Assembly (NCBI GenBank): GCA_944376695.1
Contig: CALWDM010000020.1
Location: 1 to 42,080, forward strand
DNA from: an uncultured Mediterraneibacter sp.
Lineage (GTDB): Bacteria; Bacillota; Clostridia; Lachnospirales; Lachnospiraceae
Direction of reading: 5' to 3'
Length of the DNA: 42,080 bases
Numbering within the stretch: the stretch's first letter is position 1; each line of letters begins with the position of its first letter. The notes beneath the pieces were generated by a model, which ran no database searches, was not told the origin of the DNA, and saw only the letters and a program-made list of their open reading frames with translations. The position numbers were made by a program, and so were the translations under genes. Positions 8,987-15,908 of the stretch are shown here, in pieces.

Positions 8987-9015
8987 TTGACAAAATATGT
9001 AGAATCATGTAAATA
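8987..9015 (+). promoter_or_regulatory. Plus-strand sigma-A promoter with no gene behind it
   Basis: TTGACA (8987-8992), a 17-base spacer, then TAAATA (9010-9015). Transcription would start near 9022 and meet the terminator-like hairpin at 9054-9087, giving an RNA of roughly 65 bases. Confidence 0.45.
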
Positions 9016-9053
9016 TATCTTAAATACATTTTTCAAACATTTATGTCTTAAAT

Positions 9054-9087
9054 AAAAAACAACACAATGTCTATTGTGTTGTTTTTT
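9054..9087 (+). terminator. Palindrome copy 2, terminator-like
   Basis: A 15-bp stem, AAAAAACAACACAAT (9054-9068), a GTCT loop (9069-9072) and its complement ending in TTTTTT (9073-9087). As a plus-strand terminator it would end the short transcript from 9022. It is A-rich on the 5' side and so could also stop minus-strand transcription from agrA (stop at 9209). Confidence 0.55.
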
Positions 9088-9208
9088 ATTAATCTGAATT
9101 TTTTTCGGACGGCTCTGCGTATCTTCTTGTTCTGATACATTAAAGCACGCCACAGTTATTTGATATCTGTGAATGAACCTAAAAGAGACCCTCATCAGAA
9201 CGCAGCAG

Positions 9209-9943
9209 TCATTGCAGCAATTTCTTTAATCCTTTTTTTCTTCTTACAGAAACAGGACAGCTTTCCCCATTCTTCATGCGGACAGTCAGCTCTTTGAAAT
9301 CTACGCCGGAAATACTGTCTTTATTGATGATATACGATGTATGACATCTGTAAAAGCGATAATCCAGTTGCTGTTCAATATCTTTTAGCTGACCTGTAAA
9401 TTCGATGACACGCTTTTTTGCATGCAGGATAATTTTATGGATATTGCTGGATGTCTCAAAAAAAATGATATCATTATAATCGATTACAATGCGCTTATCA
9501 TTCTGATTTATTGTAAAGGTCCGGTTTATGTCATTGTTCAGTGACGTATATTTATTGTTTACATCCAGGAGACATTCATGGATCTTAGATTTTATATGCT
9601 CTGCGGTGTCCTTTACGATGAAATCAAGAGCCTCGGCTTTATATTGAAAAGTGAGAAAGCTCATTTCTGAATGCGATGTAATAAAGACAATAAAGCAGCG
9701 GGGTTGAATCTGTCGGATCCGCTGCGCCAGAGCCAGACCATTCATATCAGATTGCAGATCAATATCAAGGAAAAAAAGCCCTGTGTTCTCAATAGTTAAA
9801 ATTTCTTTTAGAAGCTGATGGGGATCAGCAGTAGCCTGCACGATTCGCATATCAAACCCTTCCATAAGAATAAAATTGGATATATATGTCTGAAAGAGGT
9901 TTAACTGCTTTGTATTGTCTTCACAGATGAAAATATCAATCAT
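9209..9943 (-). CDS. agrA: AgrA-type response regulator with LytTR DNA-binding domain
   Basis: A 244-residue cytoplasmic response regulator. The receiver domain (about 1-125) begins IDIFICEDN and has the phospho-acceptor D60 in LFFLDIDL and the conserved ITSHSE segment. The LytTR domain (about 140-240) shows IIFFETSSNIHKI, FYRCHTSYIIN and the basic end SVRRKK. The match to staphylococcal AgrA runs along the whole length. It should be phosphorylated by the AgrC at 10726-12042 and activate the agrB and agrD promoters. I chose the ATG at 9943, which gives the usual family start and has AAGGAG 11 bases upstream; the GTG and ATG at 9955 and 9952 overlap or crowd that site. Confidence 0.9.
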   Translation of the reverse strand: MIDIFICEDNTKQLNLFQTYISNFILMEGFDMRIVQATADPHQLLKEILTIENTGLFFLDIDLQSDMNGLALAQRIRQIQPRCFIVFITSHSEMSFLTFQYKAEALDFIVKDTAEHIKSKIHECLLDVNNKYTSLNNDINRTFTINQNDKRIVIDYNDIIFFETSSNIHKIILHAKKRVIEFTGQLKDIEQQLDYRFYRCHTSYIINKDSISGVDFKELTVRMKNGESCPVSVRRKKGLKKLLQ

Positions 9944-9975
9944 GTTCTGCATCACTCCTTGTTTTTGTTAGGTTT

Positions 9976-9981
9976 ATTATA
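9976..9981 (-). promoter_or_regulatory. Possible agrA -10 box
   Basis: TATAAT on the minus strand, 33 bp before the agrA ATG. The -35 region 17 bases upstream (TTCAGT) is weak and overlaps the shared box at 9997-10008, so agrA may also be affected by binding there. Confidence 0.35.
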
Positions 9982-9996
9982 CTATAATCTATGTCT

Positions 9997-10118
9997 TTAC
10001 TGAATAAAAAAAGTAAGCGTTGATTTTTAAAGAATTACTGTTTCCGGTTAAACACTTATTCTGCAAAAGTGAACGTTTATTACAAAATTGTAGAAGGCGT
10101 CTCCGATTCTGCTACTAT
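9997..10118 (+). promoter_or_regulatory. agrB promoter with putative AgrA boxes
   Basis: The -10 box is TACTAT (10113-10118), with no good -35, as expected of an activated promoter. Distal boxes: TTACTGAATAAA (9997-10008) and CGTTGATTTTT (10018-10028), both found exactly in front of agrD. A proximal box at 10061-10083 contains AACGTTTAT, a match to the LytTR half-site pattern, 38 bases before the -10. GTT triplets recur at 10019, 10047 and 10075, exactly 28 bp apart. Confidence 0.55.
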
Positions 10119-10142
10119 TTAGATGGGAAGGAGAGAAGATAA

Positions 10143-10712
10143 ATGGAAACAATTGCAAACCGAATTGTAAACTATCTAGACAATAATAAAACCATTTGGA
10201 ATGATACGGATCGAATGCGAATGAGCCTGGGACTGCAGGTCATAATCCATAACATTGTTATGATTGGGGCGATTCTTTTCGTTTCGAAAATTGCAGGAAT
10301 CTTTCTGGAAGCCATTGTTCTTTTAACAGCATATGGTGCGCTAAAAATAACGGCAGGGGGAATACATTTTAAGAAGAGTCTGGCATGTCTTATTGGAACC
10401 GGGGTTTTTGTGGTGGCAGGAACTCTGATCTCCAGACAGTTAGATATAGAATTACTCCATATACTTTTCATTTATCTTGCCTGTCTCATTATACTTTTTA
10501 AAATTGGCCCACAGGGTACTGAGAATAATCCGATCTCGGAAGAGAATTATGAGAAATTAAGAAAGCGAACCGTTTTTTTGGTTTTGGCGTATCTGGCGGC
10601 AACTGTTGTCTTGGCAAAATGCATGGGAAATATTCCGTACCTGCTATTTGTTGCTGTAGTATTTGAAACTTTTTCCATCCTGCCTTCATACATCAAAAAC
10701 AGGAGCGTATAA
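10143..10712 (+). CDS. agrB: AgrB-type autoinducer processing peptidase
   Basis: A 189-residue integral membrane cysteine peptidase that cleaves and cyclises the AgrD propeptide. The catalytic pair is visible as GGIHFKKSLAC: H75 and C82, seven residues apart as in the family. Membrane segments lie near 33-48, 53-70, 82-97, 105-122, 145-160 and 163-180. Its start has GGAAGGAG upstream. Unlike canonical agrBDCA operons, it is a single-gene unit, convergent with agrC, and its substrate gene lies 1.5 kb away on the same strand (12255-12419). The promoter shares two boxes with the agrD promoter, implying joint control. Confidence 0.9.
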   Translation: METIANRIVNYLDNNKTIWNDTDRMRMSLGLQVIIHNIVMIGAILFVSKIAGIFLEAIVLLTAYGALKITAGGIHFKKSLACLIGTGVFVVAGTLISRQLDIELLHILFIYLACLIILFKIGPQGTENNPISEENYEKLRKRTVFLVLAYLAATVVLAKCMGNIPYLLFVAVVFETFSILPSYIKNRSV

Positions 10713-10727
10713 CGCTCCTGCTTTTTT
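10700..10727. terminator. Bidirectional terminator shared by agrB and agrC
   Basis: CAGGAGCGT (10700-10708) pairs with ACGCTCCTG (10712-10720) around a 3-base loop. TTTTTT follows on the plus strand and an A-run precedes it (T-run on minus). The agrB stop codon (10710-10712) lies inside the hairpin and the agrC stop is 6 bp beyond. Confidence 0.8.
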
Positions 10728-12042
10728 ATGTATGTGATTTAGAAATTTGAAGTCGCTGTACAAACGATTTGTCTTTTATTTCAGTATCTAAGAATACAAA
10801 GTTATATTTGGCAATTATTTCATGAGCATTATAAAGACCTATTCCACGATTTGCTCCTTTTGTAGATACATTAGGCTTTGCCAGTGCAGCATATGGGATC
10901 CCTTTTTCTAAAAAGGTGTTGGAAATAACAAATATATATTCTGTATCCAGATTGATCAATGCGAAGCGAATTGATGGATGCTCTGTTTCCAGGGTGGCCT
11001 CGATTGCATTATCAAGAAAAATTCCAATAACACGGCATAAATCCAAGGTATCCACAGGAATTGAATTTACTTCATCAATTACTTCTATACTGACATTGAT
11101 ATTTAGTTCGATCGCGTATAATAATTTGGATGATATGATGCTTTTCAGTTCAGTTGTCCTGATGTTCATAAGTTGGTTTATATGTGCCGTATTTTTCGTA
11201 ATATTTTTGCTCAATGGCAGAATCTCTCTGCCAAAATAATTTTTTAAACCCTCCATATCATTCGCTTCAATGTACCCTGACATAGAAAGCATAATATTAG
11301 AATAATCATGTTTAAAAGATCGTAGAGAGGAGTACATATTTTCAATCTGATTTGTATATTCCTGCAGTCTGTTATATGAGTCCTGCCTCACATTCATGTC
11401 TACTTTGTCCATATGGGCTTTAATGATATTTACAATCAATACCGTACTTATGATGAAATAACAGGCAAATAAGATGCAGTTAAAAGTTATAATTTTCCGG
11501 CTGTACCCAATATTTTCTCCAATTATTATATTAAATAAAAAAATAAACAGGCAGGTAGCCAGATTTGTAGTAATGAGTAACAGCAGCTGTTTGGTGAGTC
11601 CTGCATGTATTTTCCGCAGAATCAAATGGAGCAGCCGTCCTATTATTGGACAAATACAAGCAAGCAGCACAATGTATGAAATAATATAAAAAATATAGTA
11701 TGTCAAGTGGGATTGCAAATTTGAAATGGGGTAGATGAATGTATCCCACAATAAAGAAAAAAGATTATCCCACAGTACACAAAAAAGATAGGTCGCAATA
11801 AAAACACAAATATTCATCAGGCGATTATGTTCAAGGAAAGCAATATAGATGCAAGTGCTTAGGATTAATAAAATAACGCCTGCATTTCCCAAAACAAATC
11901 CGATCAGAAGTATGTTAATTAGTAATATGACGAATAAGGTTCCTTTTTGTCTGAGCTTTAACTTAAATGGCAGAAAGCAGCAAATAGGAAGCAAATAGGA
12001 AAAAGCACTTAAAACATACGGGAGTATCTGTATTGTCGGCAT
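10726..12042 (-). CDS. agrC: AgrC-type quorum sensor histidine kinase
   Basis: A 438-residue membrane histidine kinase. Residues 1-205 hold about six or seven membrane segments, the AgrC sensor fold that binds a cyclic peptide. A coiled linker follows (about 215-240). The phospho-acceptor is H245 in RSFKHDYSNIM, the HPK10-type H-box. The ATPase domain carries the N-box IFLDNAIEATLE and the G-box RGIGLYNAHEI. It should phosphorylate AgrA (9209-9943). It is transcribed alone and converges with agrB. It diverges from agrD across a 212-bp region. The ribosome site (AAAGGG, well upstream of the ATG) is weak, suggesting low expression. Confidence 0.9.
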   Translation of the reverse strand: MPTIQILPYVLSAFSYLLPICCFLPFKLKLRQKGTLFVILLINILLIGFVLGNAGVILLILSTCIYIAFLEHNRLMNICVFIATYLFCVLWDNLFSLLWDTFIYPISNLQSHLTYYIFYIISYIVLLACICPIIGRLLHLILRKIHAGLTKQLLLLITTNLATCLFIFLFNIIIGENIGYSRKIITFNCILFACYFIISTVLIVNIIKAHMDKVDMNVRQDSYNRLQEYTNQIENMYSSLRSFKHDYSNIMLSMSGYIEANDMEGLKNYFGREILPLSKNITKNTAHINQLMNIRTTELKSIISSKLLYAIELNINVSIEVIDEVNSIPVDTLDLCRVIGIFLDNAIEATLETEHPSIRFALINLDTEYIFVISNTFLEKGIPYAALAKPNVSTKGANRGIGLYNAHEIIAKYNFVFLDTEIKDKSFVQRLQISKSHT

Positions 12043-12109
12043 TGTAATCTCTAATCCCTTTCGTTATTTTTGTCGGGAAACACATTCATTATATTACTTA
12101 GAATTTTTG

Positions 12110-12224
12110 AAATCAACGATTATTACTGAATAAACGTTGATTTTTTCGGGAACCAGTGCAGTTTTTCTGGCAAGAGAATGTTTTATTCAGAATCTCGTAA
12201 TAAGACAAAATTATAGTTTATACT
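12110..12224 (+). promoter_or_regulatory. agrD/bacteriocin promoter with putative AgrA boxes
   Basis: The -10 box is TATACT (12219-12224), with a poor -35. TTACTGAATAAA (12123-12134) is followed directly by CGTTGATTTTT (12135-12145), the same two blocks as before agrB. A proximal box at 12167-12188 (CTGGCAAGAGAATG then TTTTATTC) resembles agrB 10061-10083 and its GTT is 39 bases before the -10 (38 in agrB). AAATCAACG (12110-12118) forms an inverted repeat with CGTTGATTT (12135-12143), pointing back toward agrC. Confidence 0.6.
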
Positions 12225-12254
12225 TGAGTTACCAAATACGAAAGGGGAAAGAAA

Positions 12255-12419
12255 ATGAAGAATAATTTTAAACGAAACATTGGTAACTTCGCAATCAATA
12301 TAGGAAAACTTGCTGTTGGAAAATGTATGATTCCAGGTATGTTCGATCCGGAAATTCCTGAAGCAATTAAAGGAGATCAGAAGAATTCGAGAGAAAAGCA
12401 TATGAGTAAACGTATTTAA
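12255..12419 (+). CDS. agrD: AgrD-type cyclic autoinducer propeptide (54 aa)
   Basis: A 54-residue propeptide. Residues 1-23 form an amphipathic basic leader (MKNNFKRNIGNFAINIGKLA). The ring cysteine is C24 in GKCMIPGMF. The C-terminal recognition tail DPEIPEAIKG matches the staphylococcal AgrD tail DEPKVPEAL. AgrB should cut before this tail and form a thiolactone between C24 and M29 or F30, giving a six- or seven-residue ring. AGGGGAA precedes the ATG. It heads the bacteriocin operon, 142 bp before the bacteriocin gene. No other AgrD-like peptide is visible near agrB. The identification rests on motif and context, not on a search. Confidence 0.85.
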   Translation: MKNNFKRNIGNFAINIGKLAVGKCMIPGMFDPEIPEAIKGDQKNSREKHMSKRI

Positions 12420-12508
12420 AAAGCGTATAGTATGACAGGAAAGTTGTGGGATTCGTTTTATCACCAGGTACACAGCTCCGTCAGCGCTGCTTGGGTTATT
12501 CCCTATGC

Positions 12509-12534
12509 CGATATCCTGCTAAAAGGTGATATCG
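12509..12534 (+). promoter_or_regulatory. Stem-loop just upstream of the bacteriocin ribosome site
   Basis: CGATATC (12509-12515) pairs with GATATCG (12528-12534) across 12 bases and no T-run follows. It sits between agrD and the bacteriocin gene, so it could be a processing or stability element that sets peptide and bacteriocin levels separately. Confidence 0.4.
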
Positions 12535-12561
12535 TATTCATCAATAAGAGGAGGAAACGAT

Positions 12562-12846
12562 ATGAAGAAAAAAGTTTTAGGTATTCTTATGGTATTGACT
12601 TTAACGGTTGGAAGCGCGATTCCAGCTATGGCCGCAACTGTTTACTATAAAGGTGATGCTGTATACTGGGAACATGGAAGAAAACTCGGCGTGTTTAGCT
12701 TCTCGGAAGTACAGACATCCGTATATGAACATTCAGCAACTGCAAATTCCACTACTTCTGGATGGCAGGACCCGGGTGTCAAAGCGTATGCACAGCAGTT
12801 TATTGGAACTGGAACCGCAACAGCTTATTGGAACTGTAGAGGATAA
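12562..12846 (+). CDS. Lactococcin 972-family bacteriocin precursor
   Basis: A 94-residue exported bacteriocin precursor. Residues 1-24 are a Sec signal peptide (KKKVLGILMVL..., cleavage near AMA-A). The mature part of about 70 residues has the family layout: aromatic YYKGDAVYWEHG, then VFSFSEVQTSVYEHSATANS, and a C-terminal TATAYWNC. Lactococcin 972 blocks septum formation by binding lipid II; whether this homologue does the same is inference. A single cysteine close to the C-terminus is unusual compared with lactococcin 972 itself. AGGAGG lies about 8 bases before the chosen ATG, so the longer frame from 12526 is rejected. The next two genes encode the typical membrane partner and ATPase. 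Confidence 0.88.
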   Translation: MKKKVLGILMVLTLTVGSAIPAMAATVYYKGDAVYWEHGRKLGVFSFSEVQTSVYEHSATANSTTSGWQDPGVKAYAQQFIGTGTATAYWNCRG

Positions 12847-12867
12847 TTAGACGAAAGGGTAAAAAAT

Positions 12868-15084
12868 ATGAAAAGAATATCGCTGATTGGCAGGATACGG
12901 CATTTTGTTAATATATTGATTGTGATGCAGGGCATATTACTTGCCCTGCTTACAATATTTTTTCTAGATCAGAAGTATATAGAAGCATGGGGAAATTATC
13001 AAAGCAGCAATGAAAGTATTACCATTTATTTACGCGATATTCCTGCTGATGAAAACCAATCTGTTGAAAATTATTTCTATGAGACGGCAAATAAGGAGCG
13101 TCTTTTCATTGTAAGGAGGGATTCTCTGCTGGAAAATGACGGAGGATTTGGAGGCTATAAGTTTGGAGTTTGCGGGACACCTTCTAATACGATGTCAGAG
13201 CTTTCATTTTTGGGTCAGAAGATCGTGAATGTATCTCAGATAGAACAGCTTCTGTCTTCAAAAGATACCGAGAGTACCCTGGGAATGGATGAAGGAAGCA
13301 TTCACATGATTGCTGATATCCCGGGATTTCGTTTCGGAGACAAAATAGTTATAAAGCAGTTAACGCAAATCGTTAATGAAAGCGGAACCATAAATGGAGT
13401 ATATACGGTGAATGGAAATTCAGCATCCACAAAGTATTTTCTGGATGGTCTGACGAATATTACAGAACACACACAAGATGAATTGTTGACGCCGATGAGC
13501 GGAGAGATACTGGATAACAGTTTGACCAGAGACATACTCATCGTTCTTCTGTTTGTACAAATCGTATTAAATTCGGTCGCTTTACTTGTAATAACTGTGA
13601 GAAATCTCAATAAGCAGGGAAAATTAGCATTATTAGGATGGTCTAAAGCGGCTTTTACACATGGGATCTTTGGATATAACTTCTTATTTACAATCATATG
13701 TATTCCTGTATTAATTGTTGCAGGATACTTAATTTCAGGCTGGAACCGGATATCCGGAATGCTATTTAGCTTTTTTGCACTCTCAGCATTTATTAATGTT
13801 TTGATGACTGCACTTGAAATGGCAATAGCATCAATTGTGATCGTTATGACAAAGTCGATTGACGCGATCAGCGGACGAATCCCCAAAAAAGCACTTTATA
13901 TTCTGGGGGTTTTGGGCTACCTGATCTTTAGCGTTGGCATCACATTTTGTGGAAGCTATGTTGATCAGCCAATTCAGTACCTGACAGAAAACGCCAGACT
14001 TGCGAAACAGTGGGACAGTGTAGCTGACTATGAAATACTGAATGATATTTCTGTGGGGGAAGATGCGGATAGCTTTACCGGACGTTCCAGACAATTAGAT
14101 GAGGATATTTATAATTGGTATTCAGATATTGCCGGAGAGGAAGGCGTATATCTTGTCAACACTACGTATTATGATAATGATGTTTTAACTTTGTGGAGAC
14201 AAAATAATCTTTATAAATCAATTCCGGATAAACCATTCTGGTATTTTGCTGTATCGCCAAATTATTTAGAACTGTTGGAGATCCATGTGCCAGATGACTT
14301 GATCCAGAAAGCAGAAAAAGGGACAAGGGTATATCTGTTTCCGGAAAATATGTCAGAAACAAATCGGAGTCAGATAGAAGGATGGTTTAAGGAAAGTACT
14401 ACCAAAAATCTCAGTGATGGCGATATTCAGACCCGGTTTACAAAAGATCCTCAATTTGAATATTCAACATATGAGACTGATACAGATTTTTTTACCTGGG
14501 CGGCAGCATCTGAGCATTCCGCAGTTGCAAAGGAACCTGTCATTTATATTGCCACTCCCCAAAATATGAGATATTTTGAAACGGAAAGTTTGAGGGCAAA
14601 CGGGTTTGAAGGATATATAAAATTCTCTGACGAAGCAACAATGGTCAGATATACAGATCGATCTGTTTTTGCACAGTATAATTTATCAGATAATGAGATA
14701 ACGTTTGCAAAGGTATCCAATTATATTGATGGACTGCAAAAAGAATTATGGCTGACAATGTCCTGGTTTGGATTAATTTTCCTTGTTTTGCTCATCATTC
14801 TAATTGGCCTGTTGATTATATTGGCGACAATTTTCCGAATTGCTAATCAGGAAAAAATAAACGTAAAAAAATTTTTGGGCTTCAATTTCTGGCAGATTTA
14901 CAGAGGACCAATTATATTTCTGGCAGGAGTGAGCGGAATTGAACTTATCACAATGTTGATTTTGCAATCTAAATTTGGTTTTATTCTCATGGCGCTGGTT
15001 TTATTGTTACAGGCACTGATATTTATAAAATATATGTCACGAAATGAACTGGAAAGAGTATTGTTGGCATTTAAAGGAGATTGA
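12868..15084 (+). CDS. Lactococcin 972-type bacteriocin-associated membrane protein (7 TM)
   Basis: A 738-residue membrane protein of the family always found behind lactococcin-972-like genes (7-TM immunity/permease type). The layout is one N-terminal membrane segment (about 13-33), an extracellular part (about 35-215), four segments (about 222-245, 263-290, 297-325, 340-360), a second large extracellular domain (about 370-625), then two or three segments at the C-terminus (about 630-720). This resembles MacB/FtsX-type permeases. With the ATPase downstream it probably protects against the bacteriocin, or exports it, or both. It begins 21 bp after the bacteriocin stop codon and ends 4 bp before the ATPase gene start. 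Confidence 0.85.
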   Translation: MKRISLIGRIRHFVNILIVMQGILLALLTIFFLDQKYIEAWGNYQSSNESITIYLRDIPADENQSVENYFYETANKERLFIVRRDSLLENDGGFGGYKFGVCGTPSNTMSELSFLGQKIVNVSQIEQLLSSKDTESTLGMDEGSIHMIADIPGFRFGDKIVIKQLTQIVNESGTINGVYTVNGNSASTKYFLDGLTNITEHTQDELLTPMSGEILDNSLTRDILIVLLFVQIVLNSVALLVITVRNLNKQGKLALLGWSKAAFTHGIFGYNFLFTIICIPVLIVAGYLISGWNRISGMLFSFFALSAFINVLMTALEMAIASIVIVMTKSIDAISGRIPKKALYILGVLGYLIFSVGITFCGSYVDQPIQYLTENARLAKQWDSVADYEILNDISVGEDADSFTGRSRQLDEDIYNWYSDIAGEEGVYLVNTTYYDNDVLTLWRQNNLYKSIPDKPFWYFAVSPNYLELLEIHVPDDLIQKAEKGTRVYLFPENMSETNRSQIEGWFKESTTKNLSDGDIQTRFTKDPQFEYSTYETDTDFFTWAAASEHSAVAKEPVIYIATPQNMRYFETESLRANGFEGYIKFSDEATMVRYTDRSVFAQYNLSDNEITFAKVSNYIDGLQKELWLTMSWFGLIFLVLLIILIGLLIILATIFRIANQEKINVKKFLGFNFWQIYRGPIIFLAGVSGIELITMLILQSKFGFILMALVLLLQALIFIKYMSRNELERVLLAFKGD

Positions 15085-15088
15085 TATT

Positions 15089-15748
15089 ATGAGAAAAGCG
15101 GTAGAAGTAGAAAATGTAACAAAAAAATTTGGAGCACGGGTGATCTTTGATAATATAAGTTTTTCTGTATTACAGGGAGAATTTATCGCTTTAGTCGGTC
15201 CATCAGGCTGCGGTAAGTCTACATTATTGAATATGATCGGAGCTCTCGAAACTTATGATAAAGGCAAGATAAAAATATGCGGTAAGAAACTGCCGAAAAT
15301 CGAAAGCAGAGAAGCGACGCATCTTCGAAGAGAAACGATAAACTATTTATTCCAATCGTTTGCTCTGATTACAGAAATGACAATTTGTCAGAATCTTTAT
15401 TTGGCAATGAATTTTGTGGACTGTTCCCGAAAAGATAAACTAAAAAAAATAGAAGAAATCCTGCAGAAGGTGGATCTTCTGCCCTTAAAAAATGAAAGAG
15501 TAAACACGTTGTCAGGAGGAGAACAGCAAAGAGTTGCATTGGCACGTACACTCGTAAAACCGGGAGGGCTGGTTCTGGCAGATGAGCCTACCGGGGCGCT
15601 TGATCAGGCGGCGGCAGCTAAGTCCTTTGATCTGCTAAAAGAGCTGTCAGGGAAATATAATAAAACAGTAATCATGGTCACTCACAGTAATGAGATGGCG
15701 AAACGGGCAGACCGGATTATTGATATGTCAATTTTAAAAACAAAATAA
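15089..15748 (+). CDS. Bacteriocin-associated ABC transporter ATPase (LolD/MacB type)
   Basis: A 219-residue ABC ATPase. Walker A GPSGCGKST is at residues 37-45, the signature LSGGEQQRVALAR at about 137-149, Walker B LVLADEPTGALD at about 157-168, and the H-loop VTHS near 192. The length and sequence fit the MacB/LolD class that pairs with FtsX-like permeases, here the 738-residue protein. I chose the ATG at 15089, which has AAAGGAGAT 8 bases upstream, instead of the in-frame ATG at 15044 inside the preceding gene. It is the last gene of the agrD operon. No clear terminator follows. Confidence 0.92.
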   Translation: MRKAVEVENVTKKFGARVIFDNISFSVLQGEFIALVGPSGCGKSTLLNMIGALETYDKGKIKICGKKLPKIESREATHLRRETINYLFQSFALITEMTICQNLYLAMNFVDCSRKDKLKKIEEILQKVDLLPLKNERVNTLSGGEQQRVALARTLVKPGGLVLADEPTGALDQAAAAKSFDLLKELSGKYNKTVIMVTHSNEMAKRADRIIDMSILKTK

Positions 15749-15767
15749 GACTTGGGGCTGCCGGGAA

Positions 15768-15896
15768 TCAATAGTTCCAAACGATGTGATGACCTTCCGT
15801 GAAAGCTCTGTCTCCCTGGCGGATCTGTTCCTGTGCAGCCTCAAGGCTATTCGCCTGCTGGATACCTGTCAGAATTCCAGACTGTCTGTGTTTCAC
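15768..15896 (-). CDS. Possible 42-residue ORF or coding remnant behind fic
   Basis: From a GTG at 15896 to a TGA at 15768 this frame reads KHRQSGILTGIQQANSLEAA and continues AQEQIRQGDRAF to HHIVWNY. It is the same frame as the Fic gene, and no stop other than the Fic TAA (15909-15911) interrupts it. The composition looks coding-like (an amphipathic Gln/Glu-rich helix), but the ribosome site is weak and I recognise no family. It could be a short unannotated gene, a lost C-terminal part of an ancestral longer protein, or chance. Confidence 0.3.
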   Translation of the reverse strand: MKHRQSGILTGIQQANSLEAAQEQIRQGDRAFTEGHHIVWNY

Positions 15897-15908
15897 AGGA
15901 CATCTCTG

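Larger units (their letters stand above)
8754..9208. other. 455-bp spacer with facing palindromes
   Basis: No gene is supported here. The core (about 8940-9055) is very AT-rich. It carries a plus-strand promoter-like pair and two near-identical palindromes, annotated separately. Short frames crossing the palindromes encode only the hairpin repeats. Confidence 0.6.

Noticed and set aside
8950-9195. 81-residue minus-strand frame
   Set aside because: It is AT-rich, crosses the second palindrome and the putative promoter, and has no ribosome site or homology I can recognise.
10713-10725. A second AgrD directly behind agrB, as in canonical loci
   Set aside because: agrB ends in a terminator and agrC ends 14 bases later on the other strand; there is no room for a peptide gene.
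12432-12650. 72-residue frame between agrD and the bacteriocin gene
   Set aside because: It has no ribosome site and overlaps the start of the well-supported bacteriocin gene in another frame; it has no recognisable signal or motif.
12562-12846. Lanthipeptide or other modified peptide
   Set aside because: There is a Sec signal peptide, no leader/core layout and no modification enzyme nearby; the neighbours are those of lactococcin 972.
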